This document shows, piece by piece, positions 44,897 through 56,260 of a stretch of 64,000 nt of DNA. The translations under genes and the position numbers were made by a program. The notes under the pieces were generated by a model, which was not told the origin of the DNA, made no database searches, and saw nothing but the letters and a program-made list of their open reading frames with translations. Every line of letters starts with the position of its first letter. The first letter of the stretch is position 1. This DNA comes from Entonaema liquescens (taxonomy: Eukaryota > Ascomycota > Sordariomycetes > Xylariales > Xylariaceae). The DNA lies in contig CADCSX010000006.1 of assembly GCA_902805475.1 (NCBI GenBank), forward strand, positions 806,001 to 870,000. The letters are read 5' to 3'.

Positions 44897-46822
44897 GGTG
44901 CTCGAGTCGTGAGGAGTATGCGCCGGGTTCGTTTTTGAATTGGCATTTAGCACACTATTATCCGTGTGCGTAGATTCTACAAAAGAACACATTAGCGAGG
45001 CTCTACCATCTTGTGTTGGAATATAGTAGGGTTTTTGCTTTGTCCCGAATAATAGGGCTAGGCGATGTAAGGAAATACAAGTTTCACTCCTCTCCGAGAC
45101 AATGCTACTGGACGTCTGGTGTAATTGAATAGGGACGAGCGAGTTATGCAAAGACATAGAATGGACCATATTCACCTTGTTCACTTTTTCGGACGGGAGT
45201 TGACGGCTCTCGATTAAGACCGGAACGTATTCGAGGTTTTTGCAACCGGCTGGTCATTTCTCATTTCTTGCTTTGTCTTATCTGCTAGGGATGTCACGTC
45301 GCTTTACCAATGGATGGCTAGTAGCGACACAAATATTGAGGGACAGAGCAGTATTTTATGATTTCTAGCGTTTAATCTGACTTGATGTTGGCTGCGTGGC
45401 GTGGAAGGGTTCTGAGTTCGAGTTGAAGCACGATGGTGCCGGGGGGATGTCAGCCAGGGGACAAGGGCGCAAAATCGACGTCAGTCAAGATAATAGCTGA
45501 AGTACTGGAGTGTTGGACTAGGGCTATAACACCGCGGTTCGCGATTCGCTATTCGTTATTCGCTAGGATAATGCAGCAGCGTAAGGAAATACGTAGCGAC
45601 AACTACAATAAAAAAAGAGAATAGTAAAGGTATAAAAGAATTTAGAAACTGAAGCTCTTCAATCTTTGGCTATGCGCTCGGCTTGAATTTGATGCGTATT
45701 CTTGCAAGTACGAAAGCAGCAATGCAAACTAACGGGATTTCAAGGTCGGCTTAAAAACGAAAGAAGCAGCACTAAATCACACATACCCCATGTTTATGTT
45801 ATGTGTATTATTATGCCATGGGTCAGATCGCGGGCCTCCCCAATGTTGTTCTGTCAGGACTTGTATTGTGGTATTGTAATATTGTAGTATTGTAGTATTT
45901 ACGAACGGCCGCTAGCGACTCGACCTGACAGAGGTAGAAGTACGGGTAGAAGTACGTCTAAACTGCTCGTGGCTAGACCTAACGTTTGGGCTTGTAATTC
46001 GCTAAAAAGCCACGCGTCAGCCACTTTTCAGCCAAATTTACACTAAGAATGCCGGGGTATTGGATAGCCCCTGTTCTAATTCCCTGTTCTAGGTAATTCC
46101 CTGTCTAACCTAGTCCCCTGTACGTGTCAATTGACGCGTTTTGCTTCTCCCCGTATCCCACCTTGTAACTTTTGCGACTTTGTAATTACACGGTACATGT
46201 ATCAATGTCCTGGCAACCACCACGCACAAGATAAACGTTGATATAATTTGGCTCTTCCCGACGGATAACATTTTAAAGGCCGTGGCATATCCGCTCCTGA
46301 AGCGCTGGTGTTACCATATCGCATTAACAAGTGTGCCCTCTATTATCCTGTCTTATTACTTCAATATGAGCGGGGGGATGCTTACATAGATCTGACAGGT
46401 CATCCGTAGTAATCTCCTTTTTTTTTGATAGCAGGCAATCGGCAATACTATTACTAAAATTGTCCCCTTCTTTGATCCGTTCGCGTTTGCGATAGCGGGA
46501 CGTGGACGTGTGAACTCGTCACTTGGTACTACATGACGTATCTAACCTTGAACAACCACCGCAATTTTGCGAAGAGGAGTTATATTGAGATGAGAACTTT
46601 AATATGCTGCCCGTTCACGATGTACTATTCTCGATTTCTTTCAATAAATGAATACCTAGGTAGTCATAGTGCTTACGTAGATGTTGAATAGCGAGGTTTA
46701 GACTCTTACATCAGTTATGGTCAATAGTTGTTTTGCTTTGGTATACTGTACTCGGCTAGAGGGTAAGATAGTAAGATGGTAAGATGATTCTCCTTTGTCA
46801 AGATCCATTCATTACCCTCAAA
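44897..46822. other. Intergenic, 1.9 kb
   Basis: Shared 5' region of the She3-like gene (minus) and the acyltransferase (plus). Holds short repetitive words: ATTCGCTATTCG at about 45543-45565 and (GTATTGTA)n at about 45869-45898. No gene is seen. Confidence 0.5.
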
Positions 46823-48235
46823 ATGACAACACTCTCTCCCCTTGACAAGCTTATGCCTCGGGGCTACGTGCGGCAAATACTCTGCTTTCCCTCAACAAAC
46901 GCCCACGCTACCGATACACTCAAGGCGGGCCTACGAGGAGTTATCACCGATATCCCGTATCTTCTTTCCGGGATCCTCATCAGCGAAGATCAGAAACATA
47001 TCTCCCTCAGCGATCCCTATCAAACCCTAGAGGACCTGTTCTACGAACAAGACCTTTCGGGTATCACTGACTATACCGCTATTAAGGCACAGCAATTCCC
47101 TCCTGCGGCATTTACCGTCCCGGGGATCATACCGCCCGACACGCAGCCCCCATTTCCTAATCCGGCGCCGGTGTTCCGCGCGAGCGTGTCGCTTATTAAG
47201 GGCGGGTTCATCTTATGCGTCGCCGTGCATCACTGCACTACCGATATCACCGGCTTCGGGGCCTTGCTTAAGATATGGGCCTCCCACTGTCGTACAGGCG
47301 CTTCTACAGGAGCCGGGTTCGATCCCTCTTGGTTGGATCGCGGGGCCCTGATTGAGAGACCCGGTGCTCACAACCCAGCAGTGTCTATTCCGATACCTGG
47401 GCTTCTCCATATCCGGGGACCTGATGACTATGCTAGACTTGCCAGTTCGGCCCCCTCGCCTAGCGATTTTATAACAGGCATCTTCTTCTTCCCACAGGCA
47501 AAACTACAGTCTCTGAAGCATGTCGTAAACAAGCACATTGCCTCATGGGATAGTACAAGCTGGGTCTCCTCAGGTGATATTCTCACAGCGCTGCTTTGGA
47601 GCGCTATACTAGTCGCCGAGAAAGAAACACCTGCCTCTGAATTGGCTAGGCAGAAGAGTACCCATACAATAGGTGTCCCCGTGAACTTCCGTTCTCGCTT
47701 AAACCCACCTCTACCCCCGAACTACCTCGGCGCCGCTTTTGTGATGGCAGCTGCTACGGCAGACCGAACAGATTTAGTATCCCTCGCCACAGAGTCGGCT
47801 TCTTCTAGTGATAACGTCCACTTGGACCATACCTCAATTTCGAGACTGGCCGAGATTGCTTCTGTAATTCGCGCTTCTCTTCGTAAAGTCGACGAGCAAA
47901 ACGTGCGAGATGTACTAGCATGCTTGAATATCACGCCCAGTGATCATCCCCCGATTACACTGGGGCCGCGCCACGATGGGATATCCATTGTCTCATGGGC
48001 AGACCAGGTAATCTATGAGTTAGATTGGGGCGTTGTTGTAGGAAGATGTGAGGCCGCCAGGTTGCCCAAGCTGGCAAATAAGAGGTACCCTATCATCCTC
48101 CCTAGGATTCCAAGCGGCCCCAGTAGTGTAGAAGGGGGTTTAGAGGTAATTGTTAGCTTCGATAAGCAAGTGTTACTTGAATTCGAGAAGAGCTGGCCGA
48201 TCAAACAGTTTGCGACTCTTCGGTGCCGTTCGTAA
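46823..48235 (+). CDS. BAHD-type acyltransferase
   Basis: Acyl-CoA-dependent O- or N-acyltransferase of the fungal transferase family (relatives include trichothecene 3-O-acetyltransferase), single exon, about 470 residues. The ATG at 46823 (MTTLSPLDKLMPRGYVR) is preferred to 46784 because the family starts with LSPLD..MPR. The catalytic HxxxD is HHCTTD at about residue 135. The structural DFGWG is represented only by LDWGVV near residue 400, a common fungal variant. A 308-nt spacer separates its 3' end from the convergent end of the ABC transporter. The role is probably acyl modification of a small molecule in the cluster that follows, or detoxification by acylation. Confidence 0.85.
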   Translation: MTTLSPLDKLMPRGYVRQILCFPSTNAHATDTLKAGLRGVITDIPYLLSGILISEDQKHISLSDPYQTLEDLFYEQDLSGITDYTAIKAQQFPPAAFTVPGIIPPDTQPPFPNPAPVFRASVSLIKGGFILCVAVHHCTTDITGFGALLKIWASHCRTGASTGAGFDPSWLDRGALIERPGAHNPAVSIPIPGLLHIRGPDDYARLASSAPSPSDFITGIFFFPQAKLQSLKHVVNKHIASWDSTSWVSSGDILTALLWSAILVAEKETPASELARQKSTHTIGVPVNFRSRLNPPLPPNYLGAAFVMAAATADRTDLVSLATESASSSDNVHLDHTSISRLAEIASVIRASLRKVDEQNVRDVLACLNITPSDHPPITLGPRHDGISIVSWADQVIYELDWGVVVGRCEAARLPKLANKRYPIILPRIPSGPSSVEGGLEVIVSFDKQVLLEFEKSWPIKQFATLRCRS

Positions 48236-48543
48236 AGCGAAGCCATCATCTTACGAGGTACCTAAGATATGTAAACCTTTAAAAGGGGTTAGGGTGGTGC
48301 ATTTGGTGATGTGTTTAACAGACAGCGGGCTATTAGGGGAATACCACGACCATCTTACGGATATAATCAGGACATTTAGTAAATAGTGCAAGCCTCAATT
48401 AATTACAATATTTTCATGAACTTTTAATTATATGCTAGGTTGCTGATATATACATATAATGTGGTAAGAATACCCATCGAGGGAGTCCACCAGCAGCCAA
48501 CCCCAGGGGTACGTGTCCCTATTTTCTGGCATAGTTCCCGGTC
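48236..48543. other. Convergent spacer
   Basis: 3' ends of the acyltransferase (plus) and the ABC transporter (minus). No feature is seen. Confidence 0.6.
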
Positions 48544-51500
48544 CTAGCTTTGTTTCGCCAAAGTGATCAATTCATCATATTCGCCGCTATTTTTCAGCAT
48601 GCCCCAGAAGGCGCCTTCGATATCAATCAAGTCCCTAGGGGAACCAGCTCTGTGAGGAAGTCAGCAATGAACAAAGGTACCAATCGAATCAACTGTGGCA
48701 CAAGTGGGTGAACATACTCTATAACCTTCCCTTCCTCCATAACAATTACCTGGTCATAATCGATGATAGTCCGCAGCCGATGAGCAATAGTTATAATCGT
48801 CGACCCTGCAAACTCCGAGCGAATAATCTGCTGCATGCGCACGTCCGTCTCGTGGTCCACGGAAGCCGTCGCCTCGTCCAGGATAACGACTTTAGAACGG
48901 CGACACATAGCGCGCGCCAGACCGAGGATCTGCCGTTGCCCGTTACTGAAGTTCTTGCCGTTGGCCGCGACTTGGGTATGAATCGATACACCGGAGTCTG
49001 GGCTTTGGCTATCCGTATTGTACATCTGGGTTAGACCACATGCTATAAGGACGGAATGCAGTTCCGCCTCGTCGAGTTGCTCTAGGGGGTCAAGATTCGA
49101 CCGAATGTCCCCGGAGAAAATCACCGAGTCCTGCGGTACAAAGCTGATGCTTTCTCGGAGACGCTTGAGAGGGATGTTGCTAATGTTGACGCCGTCGATT
49201 GTGATGCTACCGGAAACTACGTGCGTGGAGCGTAGTAGTGAACGTGCAATGGTGCTCTTACCACTACCGGTACGACCGATGATAGCTACTCGCTGGCCAG
49301 GTCGTGCATTAAGCTTCACATCACGTAAGATGTCAGGACCGTCCATAGAATAACGAACAGTTACGTTCTTGAACTCTACATGGCCAGTCGTCGGCCAAGC
49401 CGCAGGAACTCCACTGGCTTTCGTCTTCTCGTCCTCGGGGTTTACCTCAGGTTCGATTTCTGCATACTCAGATACGCGCTGGAATGAATTCAATTCTACT
49501 TCTAGCTCGTTCATATTCCTCACTAATGTCAGGATAGTCTGGCTTAGGCCAATAGCGTTAGTCAACGAGAAGCCGACAAGACCAGGCGAACCAGATTTGT
49601 AGTACGCTATGCACCCAGCTGATACCGCAACAGTAGCAGCGCAAAAGTCAGAACGAATGGAAACCCAACGGTTGCAGTTATATTGAGCCTCCATCGCGCG
49701 CATATACACGGCAAGCTTGTCAGCAAGAAGCGTCTGGAAGACATCGTCCATGGGCTGGCGGGCTCTAATGACGGCAAGACCTCCGGCGGAGTCGCTGAAA
49801 TGGGAAAAGATGGGTGAGATTTGCACGGCGCAGAGGCGCTTGATGGAAATCTGCGCTCGTGCGTAGATTTCTCCCGTAGCGAAGCCGAGAAGACAGAAGA
49901 AACCTGCTGGTAACGCAAAGATAGGCATGATGGACGCAATACTCGCTAGTCGCAGAACAAGCCGAATTCCGTTATCAAGTGTCATACGCAGCCAGTCGAC
50001 GAGGAGGCTGTCCATAGATTGTATGTCTACACCGAACCGATTGATGATACGGCCGACCGGAGTATTGTCGTACCAAGCTATAGGTGCATTGAGAACAGCA
50101 GCAACTAGGCGCTCGTGCATAGTCTTCGCCGCTTTCCACCCTCCCCTTTGGTATATGTAGTTGTTGAGGAACTGGAGGAATATGAACGTCATGACTGTTC
50201 CAATATGTATGAGGAGATACGTTGTCGCTCTAGAAGAGTAGTCAGGCTTGGTCGATAATCCAGTCCAGATAGATAACCAGAAAGTTATCGAGAAGTAGGC
50301 GATTTGCACTAGGAAGGTATTTAGGATCGTTAGAGCAGCGGCAATGTAGCCACCAAATAGCAGCATATATCGAACAACTGTTTACGTGATTCAAGTCAGT
50401 AGAGCTTCTTTTATAGGGTCCTAGGAGACCTACCGTATCCACGTGGGACGCGCCCTGTTGCCCTCTTCTCTTCGGTCGCTGTCGTATCAACGCTCACATC
50501 GCTTACTTCATGATGTACCAGGTCCGTAACCTCACTCTGTGCAAAGATTCCTCCCGTCGGAGGGGCCGTGGTTGATTGCGACGAGGAGTCGACTTCAATC
50601 TCTTCCTGATGAGTTGTCCAATACGACTTTGCATCTTTGGATGGGCTTTTAGCGTTTGTCTTCATATGCGATACTCTGCCCTGAGCTAACGACACTAATA
50701 ATTCCGCATCGTCTATAGCCGTGGTAAAATGTGTTACAAGAATAACTGTCCGATCGTCTAGGAGTCCGCTGCGAAAGCATCGCTCGTAAACTCTTAGGGC
50801 TGTGTGAGTGTCAAGCGCCGAGAACACATCGTCCAGAAGAAGGGTGGAAGACGACGAGTACAACGCCCTCGCTAATGATATCCTTTGCTTCTGGCCTCCA
50901 GAAAGACTGGACCCCTGTTCTCCGGCATGTGTCAAGTCACCCGAAGGCAATTGTGTCAGGTCCTCGGCAAGATCGCAAGCATGGATAATTCGTTTATATC
51001 GGTGCTCATCATATGGGCTATAGAACAGAATGTTTTGGCGGATAGTGCTGTTCTGCAGCCAAGCTGTCTGAGGCACGTAGGCCACGTCAGGAGGGCAAGT
51101 TGCTTTGCCGCTTTCGAGAGTCGTCTCTCCCAGGAGCGATAGTAGCAAGGACGTCTTTCCACTTCCGATTGGTCCCGTTACCACATTAAGCGCCTTTTCG
51201 CGGAATGAAATAGATATATCACGAAGTCGGAAACCGGAGGTTCTTGTCAAGCAGAAAGTCGCATTTGTGAGCTCCGGTGGGCCGACTAGGAGACGTTTTC
51301 TTTCCTCGGCCAGCTCGAAGAATTTGTCAACTCGCTGTAATGATTTATGGCCTTGTGCTACCCATTGTATGACTTTGGAGAGCCATACGAACTGCGCGCG
51401 TAATATTTCTGTAAGAGACAATGCTGTGAAAGCTGTGGGAGCTCGCAGCGGCTGGTCCGTGAAGAGAATAAACGACGTGAACATGGCGAGGAGACTGACA

Positions 51501-53210
51501 AGAGAGAGCATATCGCCAGCCATGAAAATGAGCATAGAAGTTACATTGCGCTTCCAAATTCGCTGTTGTTCCAAGGCACGGATTCTGTTGATCATCCTAG
51601 CTGCCACATCTTCCCAGGCGAAAAACTTGAGAGTTCGGATCGACTGTAGGTACTCGGAGATTCTTGACAGTCGACTATCCGTCACCTCCATCACCGATCC
51701 ATGCAACCGGGACTGGCGTCCAGATAGTCGGGCGGGAAGCGCAGTCAAGGATATAAGAACTGCAACACCAACTAGAGAGGACCACCCCAATAGCTGGTAT
51801 AAAAATGTCATGGCTATTGCCGTAGATACCGTACTCGCTGTTAGGGAATAGAATATGTCGGTCACATTAGCGATTGCGTCGGCGTCATAAGATAATAAGC
51901 TTTCCATCTTGACAGAGTTCGCCTTTTTATTCTTTGCTCCTGCATTGTCGGGTCCGTTTTCTGTTTGTGGGTCGATCTTCTCTTGTATACTGTTATCCGT
52001 CCGGGCCCATAACATCGTCTGGTATATTTCTTGGATCATAGTCGCTTTAGATAGAACGAGGAGTCGCGTGCCCGCAAATATAGACCGTTGGTAGCACACA
52101 GAACGGGCCATAGGCCCTAAGAATAGGAGTGCAATCCATACAAACGGGTGAATGACGACGGCAGTAGTGTCAGGGTCTTCGAGATAACCCAATAGGTAGA
52201 ACATGGCACACGGTGCAAGGTACTCTGTCATTGCGGTTGCAACTGACCAGAGCATTATCGTCCTGATATCGCTCCGAAACGTCCGACAGAGAGTCCAGAA
52301 AGTTTTCCCACCCTTCAAGCGGGCTTTGCGCTGCCGTTGTAGTAAAGTTGTCGGCGCATCGTATGTCGGCAGGCAGGGAAGATCGTCCATGGCCAGGTCT
52401 CGGGAGAACCCCCGAACCATGAGATACGTAAGCCACTCATAGGAAATGTAGTATGAAAACCATGAACAGGTTTCCTCGGGAGATGGATCGGCGTTCATGT
52501 CACCAGGACTCTGACCCTCCGGGTTGGGCTCCTTTCTTCGTACAAGGCGCGGAGCGACAAATGAAGCCATAAATGCAGATGTCAGGCAGGCGAGTTTAGC
52601 ATATTCAATACTTGACGGGTTATTGTGTGTGCCAATGATCGCAATGGTCAATAAGAGTCTGACAGCTTCCAATACGGTGAAAACCGTTACCATTAAGTTC
52701 ATATGGCGGCTTAGAGTAATGCTAATAGCTTTCAGCCTCCAGGCAAATTGCGAAATTCCCAGGAAGAGCACATAGCCCAAAGCAAGTGATTCCATCCAGA
52801 ATCCATTTTGAAGATTGGAGTACAGTGTCAGAGACAAGACTGCAGCAAGGAAGGCTATTTGCGTAACGGCATACTCGGGCGGTGTATATGGCCTACATAT
52901 TCGGTCGACATGGGGCTTTACCGAGCGGCCGTATAATACATTGAACCAGAGGATAGACACCAATAGCAAAATAAGGGATAACCCAACGCATATAAGCTGC
53001 AGATGACCAGTTCCTATAAAGTCAGATATTTGGGCTGCGCGGTGCTGCCATATTCCACTACAGGTTAGTTAGACGAATTCCGATATAAAAGAGCCGTATT
53101 GAGTCTACTTACTTCCGTGGAGTGTTTTCATCCAATGGGGTCTCATGGCCTACAATAAGTATCTGCGGCACATCGGAGTTCATGAAATGCTGGAGGAGAG
53201 CTCGGTGCAT
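48544..53210 (-). CDS. Full-length ABC transporter, subfamily C (MRP type)
   Basis: About 1495 residues, frame fully intact. Four exons: 53210-53113, 53057-50434, 50377-48718 and 48649-48544; introns 55, 56 and 68 nt. The last intron uses GTATGT at phase 2, which replaces an unnatural read-through tail by AGSPRDLIDIEGAFWGML, the usual ABCC ending. Layout is an N-terminal TMD0 helix bundle, TMD1, NBD1, TMD2, NBD2. NBD1 has Walker A GPIGSGKTS (about residue 665), signature LSGGQKQRISLARAL and Walker B LLLDDVFSALD, where Asp replaces the catalytic Glu as is normal for ABCC NBD1. NBD2 has GRTGSGKST (about 1278), signature FSNGQRQILGLARAM and ILDEATASVD. Such pumps export conjugates and toxic metabolites from the plasma membrane or into vacuoles. 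It is divergent from the M20 gene over a 778-nt shared promoter. Confidence 0.95.
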
Positions 53211-53410
53211 GTTCGTCCTCGTGGTCGTAGAGCATGTTTGTTCTCAAGTGTATGTATAAGTCCAGTAAACCAGGGGACGAAATGCTTTAAACGCGAGATG
53301 ATAACTTATTAGGCTCTTTCACAACCCTGGTTTAAGCCATCCGTTGACGATTCCACTAAATGGCCGCTTTGAATAACGCTATTTTCGGGGGTTAGCCATG
53401 TTCTATATGA

Positions 53411-53436
53411 AAGCCGATTAATCCTAAAATCGGCTT
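53411..53436. promoter_or_regulatory. Everted repeat CCG-N14-CGG (perfect 8-nt arms)
   Basis: AAGCCGAT and ATCGGCTT are perfect inverted arms with a 10-nt spacer, which places CCG and CGG 14 nt apart. This is the triplet format bound by Zn2Cys6 dimers. It lies 201 nt upstream of the ABC transporter ATG. The same triplet spacing occurs at 58754-58773. Binding is inferred. Confidence 0.4.
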
Positions 53437-53587
53437 ATAATAAAAATGCAGCACTGGAAGTACAGCAGCGTCGCTAGTTGCTATCTGTTATTGGACATGA
53501 GGATACCGATGCGGTTTTGTCCGAGAGGCGAAGATTTGATTAAATATGGTAATTAGTATCCGATTGGATAAACTAAACCCTGCCCTT

Positions 53588-53621
53588 TTATACTCCATAC
53601 TCCATACTTCATACTCCATAA
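53588..53621. repeat. Short tandem ATACTCC repeat
   Basis: Four or so head-to-tail copies of the heptamer ATACTCC, one with TTC in place of TCC. It is non-coding and sits in the promoter region. Confidence 0.75.
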
Positions 53622-53988
53622 GAGGATGATAAAAGATTCCATTAGAGGCTGTCGATGGTGTCCGTCGTAAAAAGGTGTGGACCCCAAGGCCGAGACCAAA
53701 GAGACCCGGTTCTAAGATACAACATTAAATACAGTGTTCATCGCACTTTATCGGTCCTATTGAACCTTTTATCTATCAACTCTAATAATTAGTAACCCTC
53801 TCCGCACTTTTATTATTATATCAACTGACAATGGAGAAGCCTGCCGATTGGCTATGCCTACCTATACTTATTAGATATATGTAATGGGTATCCCTCAGAT
53901 GTACTCCGCTTTATGTATGTATTGTTTGTCGATGGGATAGCATCATTATAGACTTGGGGACTTGTAAGAGTCCTTCACGAGTTAAGCA

Positions 53989-55859
53989 ATGGAAAAGTAC
54001 GAAGTAAATGTCTATTACGAGCGTAGAAGACAGTCCAGAAATATCAGATATGTGCTGCTCTGCTCATTAACTTTACTCTGCTTGATCCCTCTATACTTTG
54101 GTTCATCATTACACTCGGGGATTAGACATTACTTGAGCAAATCACGCAATGGCCGGTCATATCAAGGTGATCCGGAGAACTGGTGCCCCCTACCGGATGT
54201 CGCAGTTCCTAAAGACGACGGTCTTGAGCCCAGCGAGCATTTTATAAACTCTCAGCAGTTGGAATTACAAGTCCAACGCCTTTCCGCAGCCGTACGCGTT
54301 CCAACCGAGAGCTACGATGACAACGGTGACGTTGACGAGGACCCTCGCTGGGAAACATTTCAGGACTTCCACCAGGCGCTGAAACAACTATTTCCACTTG
54401 TGTAAGTGATGATCGCTCTCAAATTGAGGCCCACCCCTGTTGTAGTTTTTACGAGGAATTCTTATTCTCGGAAATATAGGCATTCGCAACTTGAACTTCG
54501 CAAGGTAAATCGATACGGTCTTCAATACACGTTTAGAGGTACGGATACTTCTAAGAAGCCCATACTATTTACGGCACATCAAGATGTCGTCCCCGCGGGA
54601 ACTGCTTCCCGTTGGATATATCCGCCATATGAAGGACATTTTGATGGGTCTTTTATATGGGGCCGAGGGGCGGCTGATTGTAAGAACGTTCTCATCGGTA
54701 TCCTCTCGGCTATCGAAGATCTACTCTCGCAGTCGTTTGTGCCCCGTCGCACCATTGTGCTCGCTTTTGGGTTCGATGAGGAGACAGGTGGTGTCAGAGG
54801 CGCAGCCGCATTAAACCAATCTTTAGTTAAGGAATGGGGTCCGGAATCATTCTTGTTCGTTCTAGACGAAGGTGGTATGGGCATACAAAGCCAGGGGGAT
54901 ACTCTCTATGCTTATCCTGGCGTAGGGGAGAAAGGCTATTATGATATCCAGTTAACACTTGAGGTTAACGGCGGTCACAGTTCGAGGCCCCCGAGACATA
55001 CCGGCATTGGCATCATAGCAGATGCAATCGTAGCATTGGAAAATGAGCCGTATGCTCCCCGTTTAACGCACTCGAACCCATTTCGCAGGGTATTAGAGTG
55101 TAGAGCGAAATATTCTCCTGAAACAGTCCAACCATGGTTACATGATGCTCTTCTTAGTGGAGACGAGTACGAAATTGCCGAGAAGCTCGCCGAAGAAGAA
55201 ACAGAAGAAAAATGGCTACTTCAAACAAGCCAGGCCGTTGACGTTATCAACGGTGGTATTAAAGTTAATGCTCTGCCCGAAAACGTTGAATTCCAAGTGA
55301 ACCATCGCATAGCGCTACATGAATCTGTTGAGTACATCGATGATCACATTCGAAGAGTGCTGGATCCCGTCATACGGAAACATGAGCTGGAGCTTCGCTT
55401 TGAATCTCAAAATACTACACATGCAGATGAATTGGACTTAGAAGCTGTTTCATCTGGGATACTAAAGGCGAAAGGTTTACAGGTAATTGAAATCGCTCCG
55501 ATATCTGCAACTGATAACAATGTGTGGAATGTCTTTAGCGGTACTATACGGCATGTATTTGAGAGCACGGACAGTGGGAAGGACAAGACTGTTGTTCCAG
55601 CTGGAAATATCATGACAGGAAATACAGATACTGTCCATTATTGGAATCTCACAGACAATATATACAGATTCACCCCATCTAGGAACGGGACGAGGTTGAA
55701 CCAACACGGGATTGACGAGCGGATGGGGTTGACTGCTCACCTGGAAGGTATAAGGTTGTATTACGGTAAGTGATTAAATGATGAACGATATGCCTAGATA
55801 CGTATACTGAACTTTTGACAGACTTGATTCGGAATTTTGATAGCTGGGAGGATGCATAG
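53989..55859 (+). CDS. Membrane-anchored M20 carboxypeptidase (carboxypeptidase S / Gly-Xaa type)
   Basis: Zinc metallopeptidase of 578 residues. Exons are 53989-54401, 54480-55765 and 55822-55859, with introns of 78 and 56 nt. The last exon supplies DLIRNFDSWEDA, matching the family's C-terminus, instead of stopping at YYGK. An N-terminal anchor (YVLLCSLTLLCLIPLYFG, about residues 21-38) places the enzyme in the vacuole lumen or secretory pathway. Metal and catalytic sites of M20A: FTAHQDVVP (His and Asp, about residue 170), WGRGAADCKN (bridging Asp), FGFDEETGG (catalytic and metal Glu), LDEGG, and the distal His in MTGNTDTVHYW. It should cleave a C-terminal amino acid from small N-acylated or dipeptide substrates. 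Next to an acyltransferase and an amidohydrolase, an N-acyl amino acid or peptide-like compound is a reasonable guess at its substrate. Confidence 0.93.
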
Positions 55860-56260
55860 ATCGAATCTGAAACTTGCGTATACCTAGGGCACCTTGTCAG
55901 GCAGCTGCTCAACATAGGCTGCAGGAAGTGTAGGTATATACTGAATTAACTCGGCCAATTGTACCTAATCTATGAACTTTTTCGCGCAGATTGCATACTT
56001 TGAGAATGATGGTGATAATTGTGAATGGAAATTCAAGCACGCTACTAACCAGGCAAGTTAGATCAGACCTAATAGGAAGAACAGTCCTTTGTGATGCCCG
56101 CGTGGGCCGGGGTAAAAAGTGTAAATCATCGCTGTCTTATGCTAGACAGCCCAGCTTCCACCAGATAATACAACGACATCATCATCACACTCTACATACT
56201 ATACCATAATACATTAGTATAGCTTCTTTTAAAAGAATGATTTGCCGGGCATATTGTGTC
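55860..56260. other. Convergent spacer
   Basis: 3' ends of the M20 gene (plus) and the Zn2Cys6 regulator (minus). No feature is seen. Confidence 0.6.

Larger units (their letters stand above)
53211..53988. promoter_or_regulatory. Bidirectional promoter region, ABCC / M20
   Basis: Divergent 778-nt region. It contains the everted repeat at 53411-53436 and a short tandem ATACTCC tract at about 53588-53620. Confidence 0.55.

Noticed and set aside
47316..47330. GGGTTCGATCCC resembling a tRNA T-arm
   Set aside because: Lies inside the acyltransferase coding sequence with no other tRNA features.
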